A stretch of DNA of 64,000 bases from Sphingobium sp. AS12. GTDB taxonomy: Bacteria; Pseudomonadota; Alphaproteobacteria; Sphingomonadales; Sphingomonadaceae. The notes below the pieces were generated by a model. It ran no database searches. It had not been told where the DNA came from and was given only the letters and a program-made list of their open reading frames with translations. The position numbers and the translations under genes are program-made. The stretch covers positions 186,001 to 250,000 of the forward strand of contig NZ_JAHRGM010000056.1 of the NCBI RefSeq assembly GCF_019097845.1, in the 5' to 3' direction. Positions 32,001-37,583 of this stretch are shown here, in pieces; within the stretch, counting starts at the first letter, position 1, and each line of letters begins with the position of its first letter.

Positions 32001-32122
32001 CAGCGGCCCGACTTGCCCAGGCGATGAGCACCTTCGGCGCCAACCAAGGCGATGGTGCATTGACCGGGAAGCTCGTCGATCAATTCCACAGCTATGATAT
32101 GCTCACGGCTTCGGCTGCCTGA
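17048..32122 (+). CDS. Giant RTX protein (5024 aa) with N-terminal lipase-like domain
   Basis: Residues 80-270 resemble an alpha/beta hydrolase: nucleophile elbow GHSAGG (Ser153), an acidic loop FRNDSDGVPL (Asp222 or Asp224) and AHGMDIY (His261) form a plausible lipase triad. Residues 420-635 are Gly/Ala-rich and hydrophobic with glycine-zipper-like runs (GAAIGAFVGFIAGG), suggesting membrane interaction. Then come Calx-beta-like domains (about 900-1190), RTX GGxGxD blocks (near bases 20640-21030, 21450-21780, 22350-22800, 23320-24100 and 25800-26560), cadherin-like domains (24480-25800 and 27740-29600), and three EF-hand-like C-terminal modules (30035-30540, 30770-31270, 31470-31980), the type found once at the end of the first RTX protein. 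The first 1.2 kb is AT-richer than the rest. With a coupled lipoprotein upstream and an HlyC-type acyltransferase downstream, a secreted lipase toxin is the best reading; a multifunctional adhesin is the alternative. Confidence 0.9.
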   Translation: MSDNPPPTFARDYLTSAQVAALGYIAPAVNMSLNDTGPVLALKIKTNPGASGIFTESELTNFTNNYRFVGSTSRGPGVAGGDAVAFQNIQTGTIIVGVAGVNDHSFAYQELPQTDIQTALTGGNGAMYADIQTFVFGLMNQYSTARFDLNGHSAGGQMVQLLRADASLQGLSSRIVTSNTFGSFGIGFSHLFPNGNVTGFSDIITELDRIEDSAGFVHFRNDSDGVPLYSDSSGYRLAGPAAKYLDDGIDYRDNFGFVTAHGMDIYIRSLRAGINNQAAIISDPTARPDAIAAIAQHLAVTEDEAEEIVVEAKRQPDGSLIVGTRANRRPASLTTYRDPETGAFVPEGIDVTIIRGKPYYTDRDGQETRFIIKKDAEGNSYIDAAISGNDDMNVIRRFLPDGRLIATDFNGRTFVGLDFANAGGIIGSQLGYRLANGDVLTGIVASAALKTLGDNLGDSLDRAIGGKSIGDALEGGFEAFGQEFVANLKSAGLGAISSFLTAELVNAIGLDGFAGELANSSAGYAVGQIIGNIAGGEAIFEGLEFADLGNAVGGFLGSYLASNIVSFDTLGGQLGSAVGAALGGIAVASLVVGTGASATLAGVQLGALAGPVGAAIGAFVGFIAGGLIGSLFGGTPRSGADSAWDSEQQKFVVANVWSRKAGSKDAARSVAFAVSDTFNAVLSATGGTLLNPEAVQSGNYGMRKSAFVYRPSSTRDSDAITQKFSGKDAATRLIGYGVYQGLTDPDFQIAGGDIYVKRALYNSLEIGGPDPQNFDSSVLLGNITSAQQYESYLGNSSVINVLVAAEPDSAFAIETLITLARAQELGLTRRAASDWFGGFDFLIKEAESTAADVDFGFDYDPASGQVSRQIGVGDYVLGDAIDIAGQTTIEADSANNTIDLRNGDLADQRGFTVNRHFNNDIAAGGTDFTVKTATLTFAATTLRSTVQVNVTVDALAEASENFLASLSNAPGMQIMGGAATATIIDGTAASPTLMVGNSYAWEGDGYAVFRLSLSKAATSAVTVNLALVADKATGGGVDFGSTGAANIQVSTNGTTWTNATSATFAVGATQLFVRTAVVADNVANPDYVAPVVVNGQVVTPGNGKPQFLNVEGNEKFSLQATVSAGASALANGTQPVTGTGTIVDGAGTEPLVWIDSVTVDESSGKAIFTVSRSRTMAASTTVGFATSDRRVLDIPIAATVDGGAGNDTIYASNLGDNIFGGTGDDIIYGGRLDDWLLGGDGNDTLNAGSTAAGSLGGDGNYLNGGAGNDTLTGREGSDWLEGGEGTDTLLGGAGDDILVGGAGNGDSLKGGTGSDQYVVRRGDGADIIDEASTESALTNTSADGMAQRLTAIENWKTTPGQAGALRPDWVGASAGVASGTVEGGEDAIVFGAGIDIGDVRLKRSGTATAPGNDLLITLMQTVGTVENATSTVITVKDWFSNPYKRVEWLKFADGNEIRIGDTTSFIAGGSGNDVLIGTQGNDFIAGDAGDDKIFLLAGNDVGNGGTGNDMILGDAGKDLLIGGLGNDQLLGGAGIDAITGDAGADDIYGGADNDIVSGGTGDGDVVVGGAGNDTFKFARGDGRDMVFDDFANYWQTVWIAGEWNSAFSYNATTGIVTGPGGAVLRKNVGTADEPDFQWVGRYDFDSATSTLKVFAPPADAVITANSGTDTIEFAPGINLQDVILQRPAGSNDLVLVVSKESDEVSDSSLVADSVTIKDWFLAPGSIEKLAFYQTGLLDIDPVKMVLKAGTDAADGTASAPLAGTAIADWITGAAGDDVIAGGGGNDILAGNSGFDTLKGEAGDDVLYGGTGDDALDGGAGKDILVGGAGLDAASYASTSAAVRVQLSASHTNTGDAAGDEYYSIENVIGGGGADIIGGDSGQNELTGGKGNDELAGNAGDDTYVWNAGDGADTIIEGGFVIEEAVTAAATLGAGFSIKSWAATGAVEAASGNRYWRLQIQAADGTVVYDNATYLYAPGTTPAAPAPSAYAQAGWLGGFARTNLQQVTRQRFDASVNGGDDELEFGPNISLNDLSFAWSGNDLIISVGGLATSQVTIKGQKLANSAVETLKFADGMSVSLASILLATSDATLAGTAADNLLVGRFGAFNDSLNGGAGDDVLAGYAGDDTLLGGDGDDTLEGGLGADTLNGGANSSSAASTDAGDTARYVRSAAAVTIDLKLAGAQTSVDGSDALGDTLIGIENVVGSAYNDAITGDAADNKLFGLAGTDTLYGGAGDDVLSGDDGNDNLYGEDGADSISGGLGADKLYGGAQNDVLDGGDGDDQLFGQTEDDTLSGGLGNDALNGGAGNDILVGGDGNDSFVGDAGDDTLEGGRGNDTLNGGAGNDTYAFDRYAGTDTLTDTSGINTITFDESVAYNELWLTRVGNDMRIAVIGSDANITVVGFFLTSGQSKVRAIQTTTHVIFLDHPDSLSLVTAMTATTTTPAITPTALPTDIAGKLATYWHAGSKAAPTGPAAPRTVTLAEDASIAINGSYGVVDHDQNLTSYALDPAKGPSKGVITSFNAATGALTYTPFADANGEDTFVVIATDADGQSVALPVNVTITAVNDAPRAIAVVNGTALQIAESAPGSTTANNSLIGAFTSVDVEGDPVAYTLTDNAGGRFVIASNGELRVLNATLLNREAAASHSIRVRATDSKGAYTETAFTVTVTNVNEAPNAPVLSTSTGIVSEYVAGTNTSNVSGLVARFTTSDPDGAPNPSIVFVADGTGNPGNRFKISGTDVQFAVEPDFEALVGAGFTVTDSDGDGLGEVTLTGKVYASDGALSSAAVTFTVRLEDVNQRQTAIALAGPAASIAERDRVATGVARPAVVLGTLSATDPDLASQLAGQQTYAVYENSATTVSTRFAVNASNQLVLLADKSLDYETDGASIILKVRATDKSSAPLTFDQTFTFAITNVDDIVDGTANADTRTGQQNRDILRGLAGNDTLSGLAGNDQLEGGDGNDTLYGGDGNDTLLGDTGDDRLYGEVGDDSLTGGDGNDMLDGGLGNDTLAGGLGNEGVRASGTDAWRGFTSVGLAGGAGADIINGGDGDDYLEGGDGADQLTGGAGFDGVTYAASTTAVSINLAAGTGTGGQAQGDLLSGIELVEGSNQADTLVGSTGSDVLRGGAGNDSIKGGAGNDYLIGGDGNDTLDAEAGDDYLDGGAGDDVLIGGADNDTYFIGRNQGNDRIKNFDASGDNFDHLALDSSVTYTDIWFDRVDDQGQPSGTGNHLRLTLLGQAGAEGTVTVENWFTLPDRTLPANYFKIDLISDGTDRATVPVNVDALVTLMAGIPALNRPTTQDQMDTLRAANIAFANGMEDYWGRLSPPKISDTVSLSATEALDNGTTTISFATRAWYEDLQGLGIAIPASSIDLTLTALGGYNLASYVTGVNYGTPDAAGNRTVTLTLAPNASTHLLPGGTLPLQLQAKIRGTTRTVNDLGGIALSIAPTADNGSFSTLASAGGTAGANIAISVAAVTPDTDGSESVDVLVKGLPSGYSLVNAAGTAVGIWESASGWWRLTSAQLSGLRMAVPAGRFENAALSFAVQTKDGTSTRTSAWSNLAVVVNGKPTNITLSGSIAENAANGTFVGALTGIDPDTAEGMAAPTSFQLINNAGGRYVLDTANTSRLLVANGGANLDYEAAGRDAANTITVRVFDAAGQYYDKQIVVPLTNVNETPNAPGGGATVWSFFDETGLGSNPAVAGKTVATLALSDPDGTTPTLRFATDGNPGNWFTIVGNQIRFAAGVSYDYESLRAAGYGINDWSGDGRLEAHIANVSVEAVDSGGAVSAPTLVQVFISDVNERPNNLVLEASNVFSETVGGDSPHAGNLIARFTMADPDGVAPQLYIVGGNENGWFQTFSNNHIAFSPGVNFTSDWLRAYMGQFGTSANMNFDTDGDGIKEARVATLTLVARDASGAESSPFSYSVYIEDKNEQNALTGRTLNVINENTAVGTVFDTVNASDPDSGATAFSQQRYWFWDGTNYSASTWDGRYAIDNVTGAVRVNAALDFDTAGETGRNYVIRARDNQNNAGFRETEANYWIQMGDINEPHALVSASGATDEASGLPPFHEQFNLRNLMLRDPEQRNMQWSFADGSTQSGIWEITSDGSLVFKTGSADYEALTTRYETVTEWVDYGWGPEPIETTVAVRDTSLATQVLQIRAVDPTNGNYNFTANFTATIRDAPEQPVFQSSYKTYNGSDGPVIFIDNTTYRVSAQRNGGSIIQVIAADPEGSPLTYSITEWNPRRFNTTSGGGSEIDASGAPTISVNSAGNISFYTPGEGGGEWEGGTKINGVRVTESIEVTFKLNITDNTGRTTAVPFSVTFMRRNSSVPPIVLDLDGDGIELVDYATSSISFDMDSDGAADRTGWVAADDGFLALDRNANGAIDDISEISFINDAANALTDLEGLRAFDSNENGLLDAGDARFGEFLVWQDANQNGVSDTGELKSLTEAGIVQINLTMHETGNDLGQTGNIVTATSDYLLADGTSRDLADVILSFDPVADSEDPDAPPEASPPAQTETATSPPADDGLESGQTAASGSQDVPAAVLGGDDVGQPGSDAVQDEPEQPVQPSSIAAPIVLDFDGDGKSLVSLAESLTRFDMNGDGVADKTGWIESDDAFLVLERNGNGVIDDIKEISFLQDKQGAKTDLEGLAAFDTNANGLLDAGDARFVEFKLWFDRNSNGTSDAGELLSLTEAGITSFALQGTATGETTAAGQNITYNRSAYTLDNGTSGTLLDVGLAFKALSALVDPEYKTGEWAGKAKRFRLSGSSDGAHVIPRDAAGPIAASAGLIGPAAIIELDNAKVGMLSAILIDLDGDGLEARKRSKTDARFDMDGDGTLDDTGWAADGDGMLVLDRNGDGVITHASEISFLAEKENAKSAWDGLGVLDANKDGKINATDARFGDLKVWQDGNHDGVSDQGELHSLGDLGIKEISLASTNVGETAKIGRNLPLTTAIYTKDNGVTATIGNVALAFDPSSTHTEATQAAARLAQAMSTFGANQGDGALTGKLVDQFHSYDMLTASAA

Positions 32123-32146
32123 GACCGATCGAGAAATGGACCTAAG

Positions 32147-32656
32147 ATGACTACGAAACAGGATAACACCACTACCGCGCCACTGACCGTCAGCCATTTC
32201 CTTGGGGAAATGACCTGGCTCCTCACGCAGTCTCCCCTGCATCGGAGTTTCAGTATTGCCGACATCGAGTGGCTGCTCATGCCGGCGCTCCTGCATGAGC
32301 AATTCTACATGTTCCGTGACGGCCAGCAGCCGGTGGGACTTGCGCTGTGGGCGAAATGTTCGCCCACAGCAGCGGCCAAGCTCGACAAAGGCATGGTCGA
32401 ACCGGAGAACCGGCTGAGCCTTGATGAATGGAAAGGCGGCGATCAGATCTGGCTCGTGGACCTGATTGCACCCTTCGCAAATACCGACAACAAGCAGCGG
32501 GAAATCATGATTGCCGATCTGATCACCGGCCCGCTCAAGGGGCAGGAATTCCGCTTCCATCAGACCGATCCAGCCACCGGCAAACGGTCGGTTCAGGTCG
32601 TGTCTGCGGACGCAGGGGACCGCTTGCGCCAGGCTGTCGAAGAGGCTGCGCGGTAG
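32147..32656 (+). CDS. Toxin-activating lysine acyltransferase, HlyC/RtxC family
   Basis: 169 residues, matching the family's usual length. The conserved HlyC pattern is present: SPLHRSF with the catalytic-type His32, the MPALLHEQFYMFRDG segment, QPVGLALWA, then WKGGDQIWLVDLIAPF with Asp105 in the second catalytic position. These enzymes use acyl-ACP to fatty-acylate lysines of RTX toxins in the cytoplasm before export. The gene starts 24 bases after the giant RTX gene, so it probably shares its transcript and modifies that protein. It is the strongest argument that the neighbour is a toxin rather than a plain adhesin. Confidence 0.9.
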   Translation: MTTKQDNTTTAPLTVSHFLGEMTWLLTQSPLHRSFSIADIEWLLMPALLHEQFYMFRDGQQPVGLALWAKCSPTAAAKLDKGMVEPENRLSLDEWKGGDQIWLVDLIAPFANTDNKQREIMIADLITGPLKGQEFRFHQTDPATGKRSVQVVSADAGDRLRQAVEEAAR

Positions 32657-32660
32657 TCGG

Positions 32661-32703
32661 CAGGGTTGAGCACTCGACCTTCGGAGAGTGCTTGCCCTGT
32701 TTA
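32661..32703 (+). terminator. Terminator after the acyltransferase gene
   Basis: Arms CAGGG..AGCACTC and GAGTGCT..CCCTG pair with a small internal bulge around a 10-base loop, followed by a short T-rich stretch (TGTTTAA). The hairpin lies just after the stop and would separate the toxin operon from the exported proteins that follow. Confidence 0.55.
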
Positions 32704-32797
32704 ACTCATATCTCCGGTCGCGACCCAAACGCTATCCTTAAATGGACGGCCAGAGAGGTGGGCGGAGCAATTTTTTCGTTTCATTTGGGGGTAGATC

Positions 32798-33505
32798 GTG
32801 AAGAAGTCTCTGCTTGCGGCGGCACTTGCCGTTGCTGTCGTCATGCCCGCGTCGTTTGATCCGGCCGTTGCCAGGCAGCGCACCGTTATCGAGCAATTAC
32901 CGCTCGAGATCGTCGACAAGAACTATGTCGATCAGGTCGAAGTTATCCTCGCCGACACTGCCACCGCCAAAATGGCGGAACTGGACGCGAAGGCTGGCGA
33001 AAAGCGGAGCGAGGCAGGCCTTGCTGCCTATGATCCTTCGGGCACGGTGACTGTCCAGGACCAATATGCAACCGTGCCCTTCTCGTCGATGATGCCCTTT
33101 ATCATGCGTGATGTTACCCGGAAATGGGGGCTCACGCAGGAGCGTGGTGGCAAGGCGGTCAACCTGCGTATCACGATCGAGAACATCAAGACCGCCAATG
33201 CGGGCATGGCCCTGCTGCTTGGGAGCAGCGACGAGCTTTCCGGAGAAGTCGTGGTGCTCGATCCCGTCACGCAGCAACAGATCGGCAACTTCTACGTCCA
33301 GGTCGTCAATGCCCATGGGGGCCTTGCCGGGTTGGCTATGCGGGGATCGGGTGTGCGAGAGAAGCTGGTCGAGGAATTCGCACTCGAAAGCTCGCGGATC
33401 CTGACCGGGAGCACTAAGAAGGACTGGAAGAAGCGGTTAAAAGCCAACGAGAAGGTTGCCAGCGAAAAGGCGAACGTGATCACTTCAACCAAAGTGGGCG
33501 CCTGA
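32798..33505 (+). CDS. Exported protein of unknown function
   Basis: 235 residues from a GTG at 32798 preceded by a GGGGG-rich ribosome-binding stretch. The first 26 residues form a clear signal peptide (MKKSLLAAALAVAVV..PAVA). The mature part has a central DPSGTVTVQDQYATV segment, a region like VVLDPVTQQQIG, and a basic Lys-rich C-terminus (KKDWKKRLKANEK). No family is recognised with confidence; it resembles periplasmic lipoprotein-like beta proteins that accompany secretion loci. It is four bases ahead of the next gene, so the two probably form an operon. Confidence 0.75.
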   Translation: MKKSLLAAALAVAVVMPASFDPAVARQRTVIEQLPLEIVDKNYVDQVEVILADTATAKMAELDAKAGEKRSEAGLAAYDPSGTVTVQDQYATVPFSSMMPFIMRDVTRKWGLTQERGGKAVNLRITIENIKTANAGMALLLGSSDELSGEVVVLDPVTQQQIGNFYVQVVNAHGGLAGLAMRGSGVREKLVEEFALESSRILTGSTKKDWKKRLKANEKVASEKANVITSTKVGA

Positions 33506-33509
33506 TCGC

Positions 33510-34142
33510 ATGCTGCCTCCCGCACGTCGTTTTGCCGTACCGCTTCGCGCGGTCAGCATAGCTGCGGTCGCCTTGCTGGGCGTCTGTTTGCCCAGTTCAG
33601 TCAGTTCTCGTACCGTTGAGTATTTGAGCGACCTCACAGCTATTGAGGCCGCCGCCGCCGATCAAGGCATTCCAGGACCGTTCTCGCAAGCACCCGCAGT
33701 CGGCGGTGCCACCATCGCTCTGGAGGGGGCATCGGCCGCGGATCATCGCGTCATCGTCGCCAGCAACTATTGCCAGGCGTATCACATCGAGAACCCGGTC
33801 TCCGCGTTGCTCCAAGATCTGGTGACGTCCGCGAACGGGGGAGCGGATGGAAAAATCAGGTCGATTGATAAACCATCGGTCACGCTGCGCCTCCTGTCGG
33901 GCTCGACCGTTCTGCGCTGCATGGGAAAGAGTGACCTGGCGACTATCTGCAAGAACAGGGTCCGGATCACGGCAGAGGCGAGCGTGATCCATGCAGACGG
34001 ATCGATCGCGCAGGTCCCTCTGGTCGCGCAAGTTGAGCGCGAAGGGCGAGTGGGAGGGCTTTGCGGTAATATTGCGCGCTACACGGGGATCGTGACGAGA
34101 GAAGCCGCGATCGACCTGCTCCGACAGGCGTGGACCTTATAA
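33510..34142 (+). CDS. Exported protein of unknown function
   Basis: 210 residues with an N-terminal signal peptide (RRFAVPLRAVSIAAVALLGV..) cut probably near VSSR. The mature protein contains five cysteines (in SNYCQAYH, VLRCMGK, ATICKN, GGLCGN and one in the signal region), so disulfides in the periplasm are likely. No recognised domain. Coupling to the previous exported protein and position at the end of the type I secretion region suggest an envelope role, but nothing more specific can be read. Confidence 0.7.
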   Translation: MLPPARRFAVPLRAVSIAAVALLGVCLPSSVSSRTVEYLSDLTAIEAAAADQGIPGPFSQAPAVGGATIALEGASAADHRVIVASNYCQAYHIENPVSALLQDLVTSANGGADGKIRSIDKPSVTLRLLSGSTVLRCMGKSDLATICKNRVRITAEASVIHADGSIAQVPLVAQVEREGRVGGLCGNIARYTGIVTREAAIDLLRQAWTL

Positions 34143-34198
34143 GAGCGCTCCGGGCATAATGACTGGGTCGGATAAATCGATGCCTGAGATACTATGGG

Positions 34199-35920
34199 AT
34201 GGGGCATGCAATGAAGACAGTATATCTCGGCCGCCAGAGCCGGCGAGTTACCCCCGCCCCCGACATGGAGGGCGATGTCCTGGAGTTGCTCGCGGACAAC
34301 TGGGATGATTATGGCAACAAGACCACGTTCGCCACGACTTGCCGCATCGCGGGCAAAAGGGTCGAACTGGGATATCTGAAGTTGATGCTGGAGGACGCCG
34401 ATTCCAGCGAACGCAAGCTGGATAAGCTGCGCGAAGAAGGGTGGAACGGAATTTTTCCGATCCCGGGCACACGGTATCTGTCACTGCCGGGCGAGATCAG
34501 CTTTTACGAGCAATTGCGCGACCGTCTTGGCGAGGCAGCGGCAAAGCAGGCAGCCCAGCAATTGCGAGATGCAAGCTATCTTGTTTATATCGAACAAGAT
34601 CCCGATGCGCTTGCGTTGATCGATACCCAGGCCTTCCGTAAATCCCTCCAGCGTGAGCGCGGGGAGATCAAATCCTATCTGGATGGATGGAAGATTTTCG
34701 CGGCGGCCTCTATGGCGGTTCTCGACCTGGGCTTCCGCTTCAACGACGTGTATGGCGACCTCTCCACGCTCAATTTGAAGTTCAGCCAGCGCGGGTTGCT
34801 GCCCCATGGCGTCAACGTGCTGATCGGTCCAAACGGGGTCGGCAAATCACAGCTGCTGCATCAATTGGTGCGGGACTGGCTCGACGACAATCCCAAAAAG
34901 GACGAGCATGACGTCGGATTTGTCGAAAAGCCAAACCTCAGTCAGATCGTCGTCGTCTCCTACAGCCCTTTCGAGCGTTTCCCTGTGGACCTGGAGGCGC
35001 ACGAGCTTCAGGACAAGGAAGTCTATCGGTATTTCGGTTTTCGCGGGCGTTCGGTCAGCAGGACGAAAGGGAAGCTTGGTGGAATATCGCTCACTCACCA
35101 GGCGCCCAAGAAGAACGCGGCCGCATCCCTGCTGGACTGCCTGACGGACGATCTACGCTACAAGGGCTTGCGCAACTGGGCGAACAAGTTGGCGACCGTT
35201 GAAAAGGTTCTTCGCACGGCCTTTGCGTTCGATTACGCCACCGTCAACATCGGCGTCCCGGACGGTAGAGCCAGCCGGCTTTACAGCGATGCGGGGCTTC
35301 TCGACGATCTCGCTTTCGACGTCGACGAGGAGCGATATGTGCCGATCAGTTCCGACCGGATCGAAGAACTGAAAATCGACAAAATCCGCGATGCACTCAA
35401 TGCCGCCGATGGCGTGACCTTCTTCCATGACGGCGAGATCGTCGAACTGAGTTCAGGCCAGAAGCTGTTTTCCTTTATCGTCATCAATATCCTCGGGGCA
35501 ATCCGCCGCGATAGCCTGATCCTCATCGACGAACCGGAGCTGTTTCTGCATCCGACGCTGGAAATCCAGTTCATCGATATGCTCAAGACGATCCTCGACC
35601 GGTTCAATTCCAAGGCGCTGCTGGCCACCCATTCGCTGGTTACCGTACGAGAAGTTCCCACCGACTGCGTGCACGTGATGGCGCGGACGAAGGACGGGTT
35701 GTCGATCCGGACGCCGCCCTTTCAGACCTTTGGTGGCGACATGCAAAGGATCAGTTCCTATGTGTTCGGCGACAGCGAAGCGTCGAAGCCTTTCGAGCGA
35801 TGGATAACCGAGAAGCTCGAAGAACTGGGGTCCGCCGAAGCCCTGATCGAGGCCCTCGGCAAGGATATCAACGAGGAACTCGCCATCCAGATTCAAGGGA
35901 TGGAGCGCGAAGGATGGTGA
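34199..35920 (+). CDS. AAA/ABC-type ATPase, Septu (PtuA)-like
   Basis: 573 residues (569 if the ATG at 34211 is used). A 200-residue N-terminal part precedes an ATPase with Walker A LIGPNGVGKSQLL (about 207-219), an ABC-like signature LSSGQK (about 419) and Walker B LILIDEPELFLHP (about 440-452), then an ATHS switch motif. This is the SMC/OLD-like ATPase type found in two-gene ATPase + HNH defence systems such as Septu, where PtuA senses infection and holds the PtuB nuclease. The HNH gene overlaps its 3' end. No reverse transcriptase is nearby, so it is not a retron-associated version. Family-level assignment is firm, the Septu name less so. Confidence 0.75.
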   Translation: MGHAMKTVYLGRQSRRVTPAPDMEGDVLELLADNWDDYGNKTTFATTCRIAGKRVELGYLKLMLEDADSSERKLDKLREEGWNGIFPIPGTRYLSLPGEISFYEQLRDRLGEAAAKQAAQQLRDASYLVYIEQDPDALALIDTQAFRKSLQRERGEIKSYLDGWKIFAAASMAVLDLGFRFNDVYGDLSTLNLKFSQRGLLPHGVNVLIGPNGVGKSQLLHQLVRDWLDDNPKKDEHDVGFVEKPNLSQIVVVSYSPFERFPVDLEAHELQDKEVYRYFGFRGRSVSRTKGKLGGISLTHQAPKKNAAASLLDCLTDDLRYKGLRNWANKLATVEKVLRTAFAFDYATVNIGVPDGRASRLYSDAGLLDDLAFDVDEERYVPISSDRIEELKIDKIRDALNAADGVTFFHDGEIVELSSGQKLFSFIVINILGAIRRDSLILIDEPELFLHPTLEIQFIDMLKTILDRFNSKALLATHSLVTVREVPTDCVHVMARTKDGLSIRTPPFQTFGGDMQRISSYVFGDSEASKPFERWITEKLEELGSAEALIEALGKDINEELAIQIQGMEREGW

Positions 35921-36753
35921 TGCTTTTGCCCGTGCCGGGCGCCGACTGCCTCACGTTGATCGATGCTGTCGTGGCGGAGCGGACCAAGGAACCCAACAAG
36001 AGTTTCTTCCAATCGATCGCCGCCGAATGGAAGGTGCGGGTTGGCGTATATATCGCCCATGGAGGGTCCCCGGCGCAGGTGCAGACCTGGCCCGCCGCCG
36101 AAGCTAAGGGAGGGGCATTCAAGAACCTCTATAGCCACCCCGCCGAGAATTCGGCGCAAGGCGCGATGCTGGAGGCATTGCGGGGCCATGACCTTGACAT
36201 CTGTCCGGCATGCGGCAGCCCCACCCCCCCGGAAACGCTGGACCATTATCTGCCGAAGGGGCGATATCCGCAATTCGCGATCACCCCGGTCAATCTGACC
36301 CCAATGTGCGATCCTTGCCAGCGACGGAAGAAGGAAAAAACGGGGAACGCTGTGTCGCCGCGCTTTTTCATTCATCCCTATTTCGACGCCTTCTCATTGC
36401 CCCAGATCGTGCAGTTGGACATTGCCGCGCCCTTTGTAGCACCGACTTTCAGCCTGACGCCGCATCCCGATCTGACCGTTGAAGAGACGGCACTGGTGAC
36501 CACCCATATGCGGGAACTTCAGGTCGCCCGCCGCTATGTCCGCTTTTTTCGAAACGAGCATCGCCGCCTGCTGCGCAATGTCAGTAAGATGCGATCAACG
36601 GGGCTTGTCGTCATCGACAACATCGCGGCCTGGCAGGAGGGGCATGCACATCCCACCGCCAATAGCTGGCACCACCTCTTCTACGATGCGGTGACCCGCA
36701 ACACACCGCTGGTCGATTATCTGACGAACGGCGACCTGCCAGCTTTCCTATAA
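35914..36753 (+). CDS. HNH endonuclease, Septu (PtuB)-like
   Basis: 279 residues from the ATG at 35914, seven bases inside the ATPase gene; a second ATG at 35920 is equally possible. The nuclease core has a zinc-knuckle pair CPAC (97-100) and CDPC (132-135) enclosing LDHYLPKGRYP with His111 and an Asn at 127, the HNH pattern. The LDHYLPK...YP.FA...NL.P.C..C arrangement is what PtuB-type and related HNH proteins show. A cytoplasmic DNA- or RNA-cutting effector controlled by the upstream ATPase is the likely role. The overlap implies coupled expression. Confidence 0.75.
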   Translation: MVMLLPVPGADCLTLIDAVVAERTKEPNKSFFQSIAAEWKVRVGVYIAHGGSPAQVQTWPAAEAKGGAFKNLYSHPAENSAQGAMLEALRGHDLDICPACGSPTPPETLDHYLPKGRYPQFAITPVNLTPMCDPCQRRKKEKTGNAVSPRFFIHPYFDAFSLPQIVQLDIAAPFVAPTFSLTPHPDLTVEETALVTTHMRELQVARRYVRFFRNEHRRLLRNVSKMRSTGLVVIDNIAAWQEGHAHPTANSWHHLFYDAVTRNTPLVDYLTNGDLPAFL

Positions 36754-36783
36754 ACGGCAGAAAATCGGGCCGAATGATGAGGG

Positions 36784-37110
36784 TCAGTTGCCTCTGATGA
36801 TGATCGACGGCAAAGGCTCTCCGCCCGTCTCCTGGCGGTGGCGCCGGATCTCGCCGATTCCCAACCTGATCTTCTTGGCCACGATGTCCGACATCCGCCG
36901 AACATCGCCGGGCGTATCGAGACCGGGGACTCCTTCCAGAAATTCAGTCAGCAGAATCGTGAGCATCTGACAGACTTCGGCCGAGCCGATATAGAGGGTG
37001 TCGCCCTTCCCCGCCGCATTGGATCGTTGCCTTTCCGCCGACACTTCGCAGATGGCCTTGACCACCGCCCGACGAAGGTCGCTGATATACTCCTCGTTCA
37101 ATTCAGCCAT
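36784..37110 (-). CDS. Hypothetical protein (108 aa)
   Basis: Start at 37110 with AAGGA about nine bases upstream. Mostly helical and charged: YISDLRRAVVKAICEVSAERQ, then a hydrophobic helix (CQMLTILLTEFLEG) and a basic end (GEIRRHRQETGG). No domain recognised. It converges on the HNH gene, 30 bases away, so it is probably not part of that defence operon. Confidence 0.65.
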   Translation of the reverse strand: MAELNEEYISDLRRAVVKAICEVSAERQRSNAAGKGDTLYIGSAEVCQMLTILLTEFLEGVPGLDTPGDVRRMSDIVAKKIRLGIGEIRRHRQETGGEPLPSIIIRGN

Positions 37111-37583
37111 GGGTGATGTCCTTCCTGCTGGAGCGAGGAGACCATGATTTCGGGCATGCAGCAGCGAGTCCAGCCCTTTTGATGAAGTGGCGCATCCTGA
37201 AGCCGCATATGACGCGTACCACAAGATATTTCAAGGTAACTCAAAGGGATAGGGCGGCCCTAGTCGGTCCCGTGGTTCACGTACGACGCTCCGCTGGAAC
37301 TGGGCCATACGCGTATTACGGCCATATCACCTTGTTTTTACGGGCTAATGTGCCTGCAGCACCCGTGCGTAGGGTCCATTACAAAACGGCCTTGCGCCGT
37401 GCGTCCCGCCTTACGCAGCGCGCTCGCGCTGCGCAGCCTCGTGCCGGAAGGCGCGGGGCAACCTTGCTTCTGGAGATTGGTGTTCACCGCCGCAGCGGCT
37501 CGAGGGACAAAGGCCATGGGTGGGGGCTCCCTGCAAGCAAAAAAGGGGCCGGATTCGAGCCCGACCCCGGAAGTCATTCGCTA
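37111..37583. other. Gene-free stretch between two minus-strand genes
   Basis: 473 bases in which I see no convincing gene; open frames here look like shadows. It contains an 8-base palindromic stem at 37415-37432 (GCAGCGCG / CGCGCTGC) and the terminator listed at 37539-37568. Confidence 0.5.
37539..37568 (-). terminator. Intrinsic terminator for the 123-aa gene
   Basis: Read on the minus strand, GGGGTCGG and CCGGCCCC pair (one G-U wobble) around an 8-base loop and are followed by TTTTTT. It lies 15 bases past the stop of the gene at 37584-37955. Confidence 0.8.

Noticed and set aside
31559..32728. 389-codon minus-strand frame across the end of the RTX gene and the acyltransferase gene
   Set aside because: The plus strand clearly encodes EF-hand-like modules and an HlyC-type enzyme there; the antisense frame is a shadow.
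34199..36753. Retron-type system with PtuAB effectors
   Set aside because: No reverse transcriptase or msr-msd-like structure is found within several kilobases on either side.
37130..37330. Possible tRNA or attachment site near the left side of the mobile region
   Set aside because: No cloverleaf or TTCGANTC-type T-arm could be found by eye; element boundaries therefore remain undefined.
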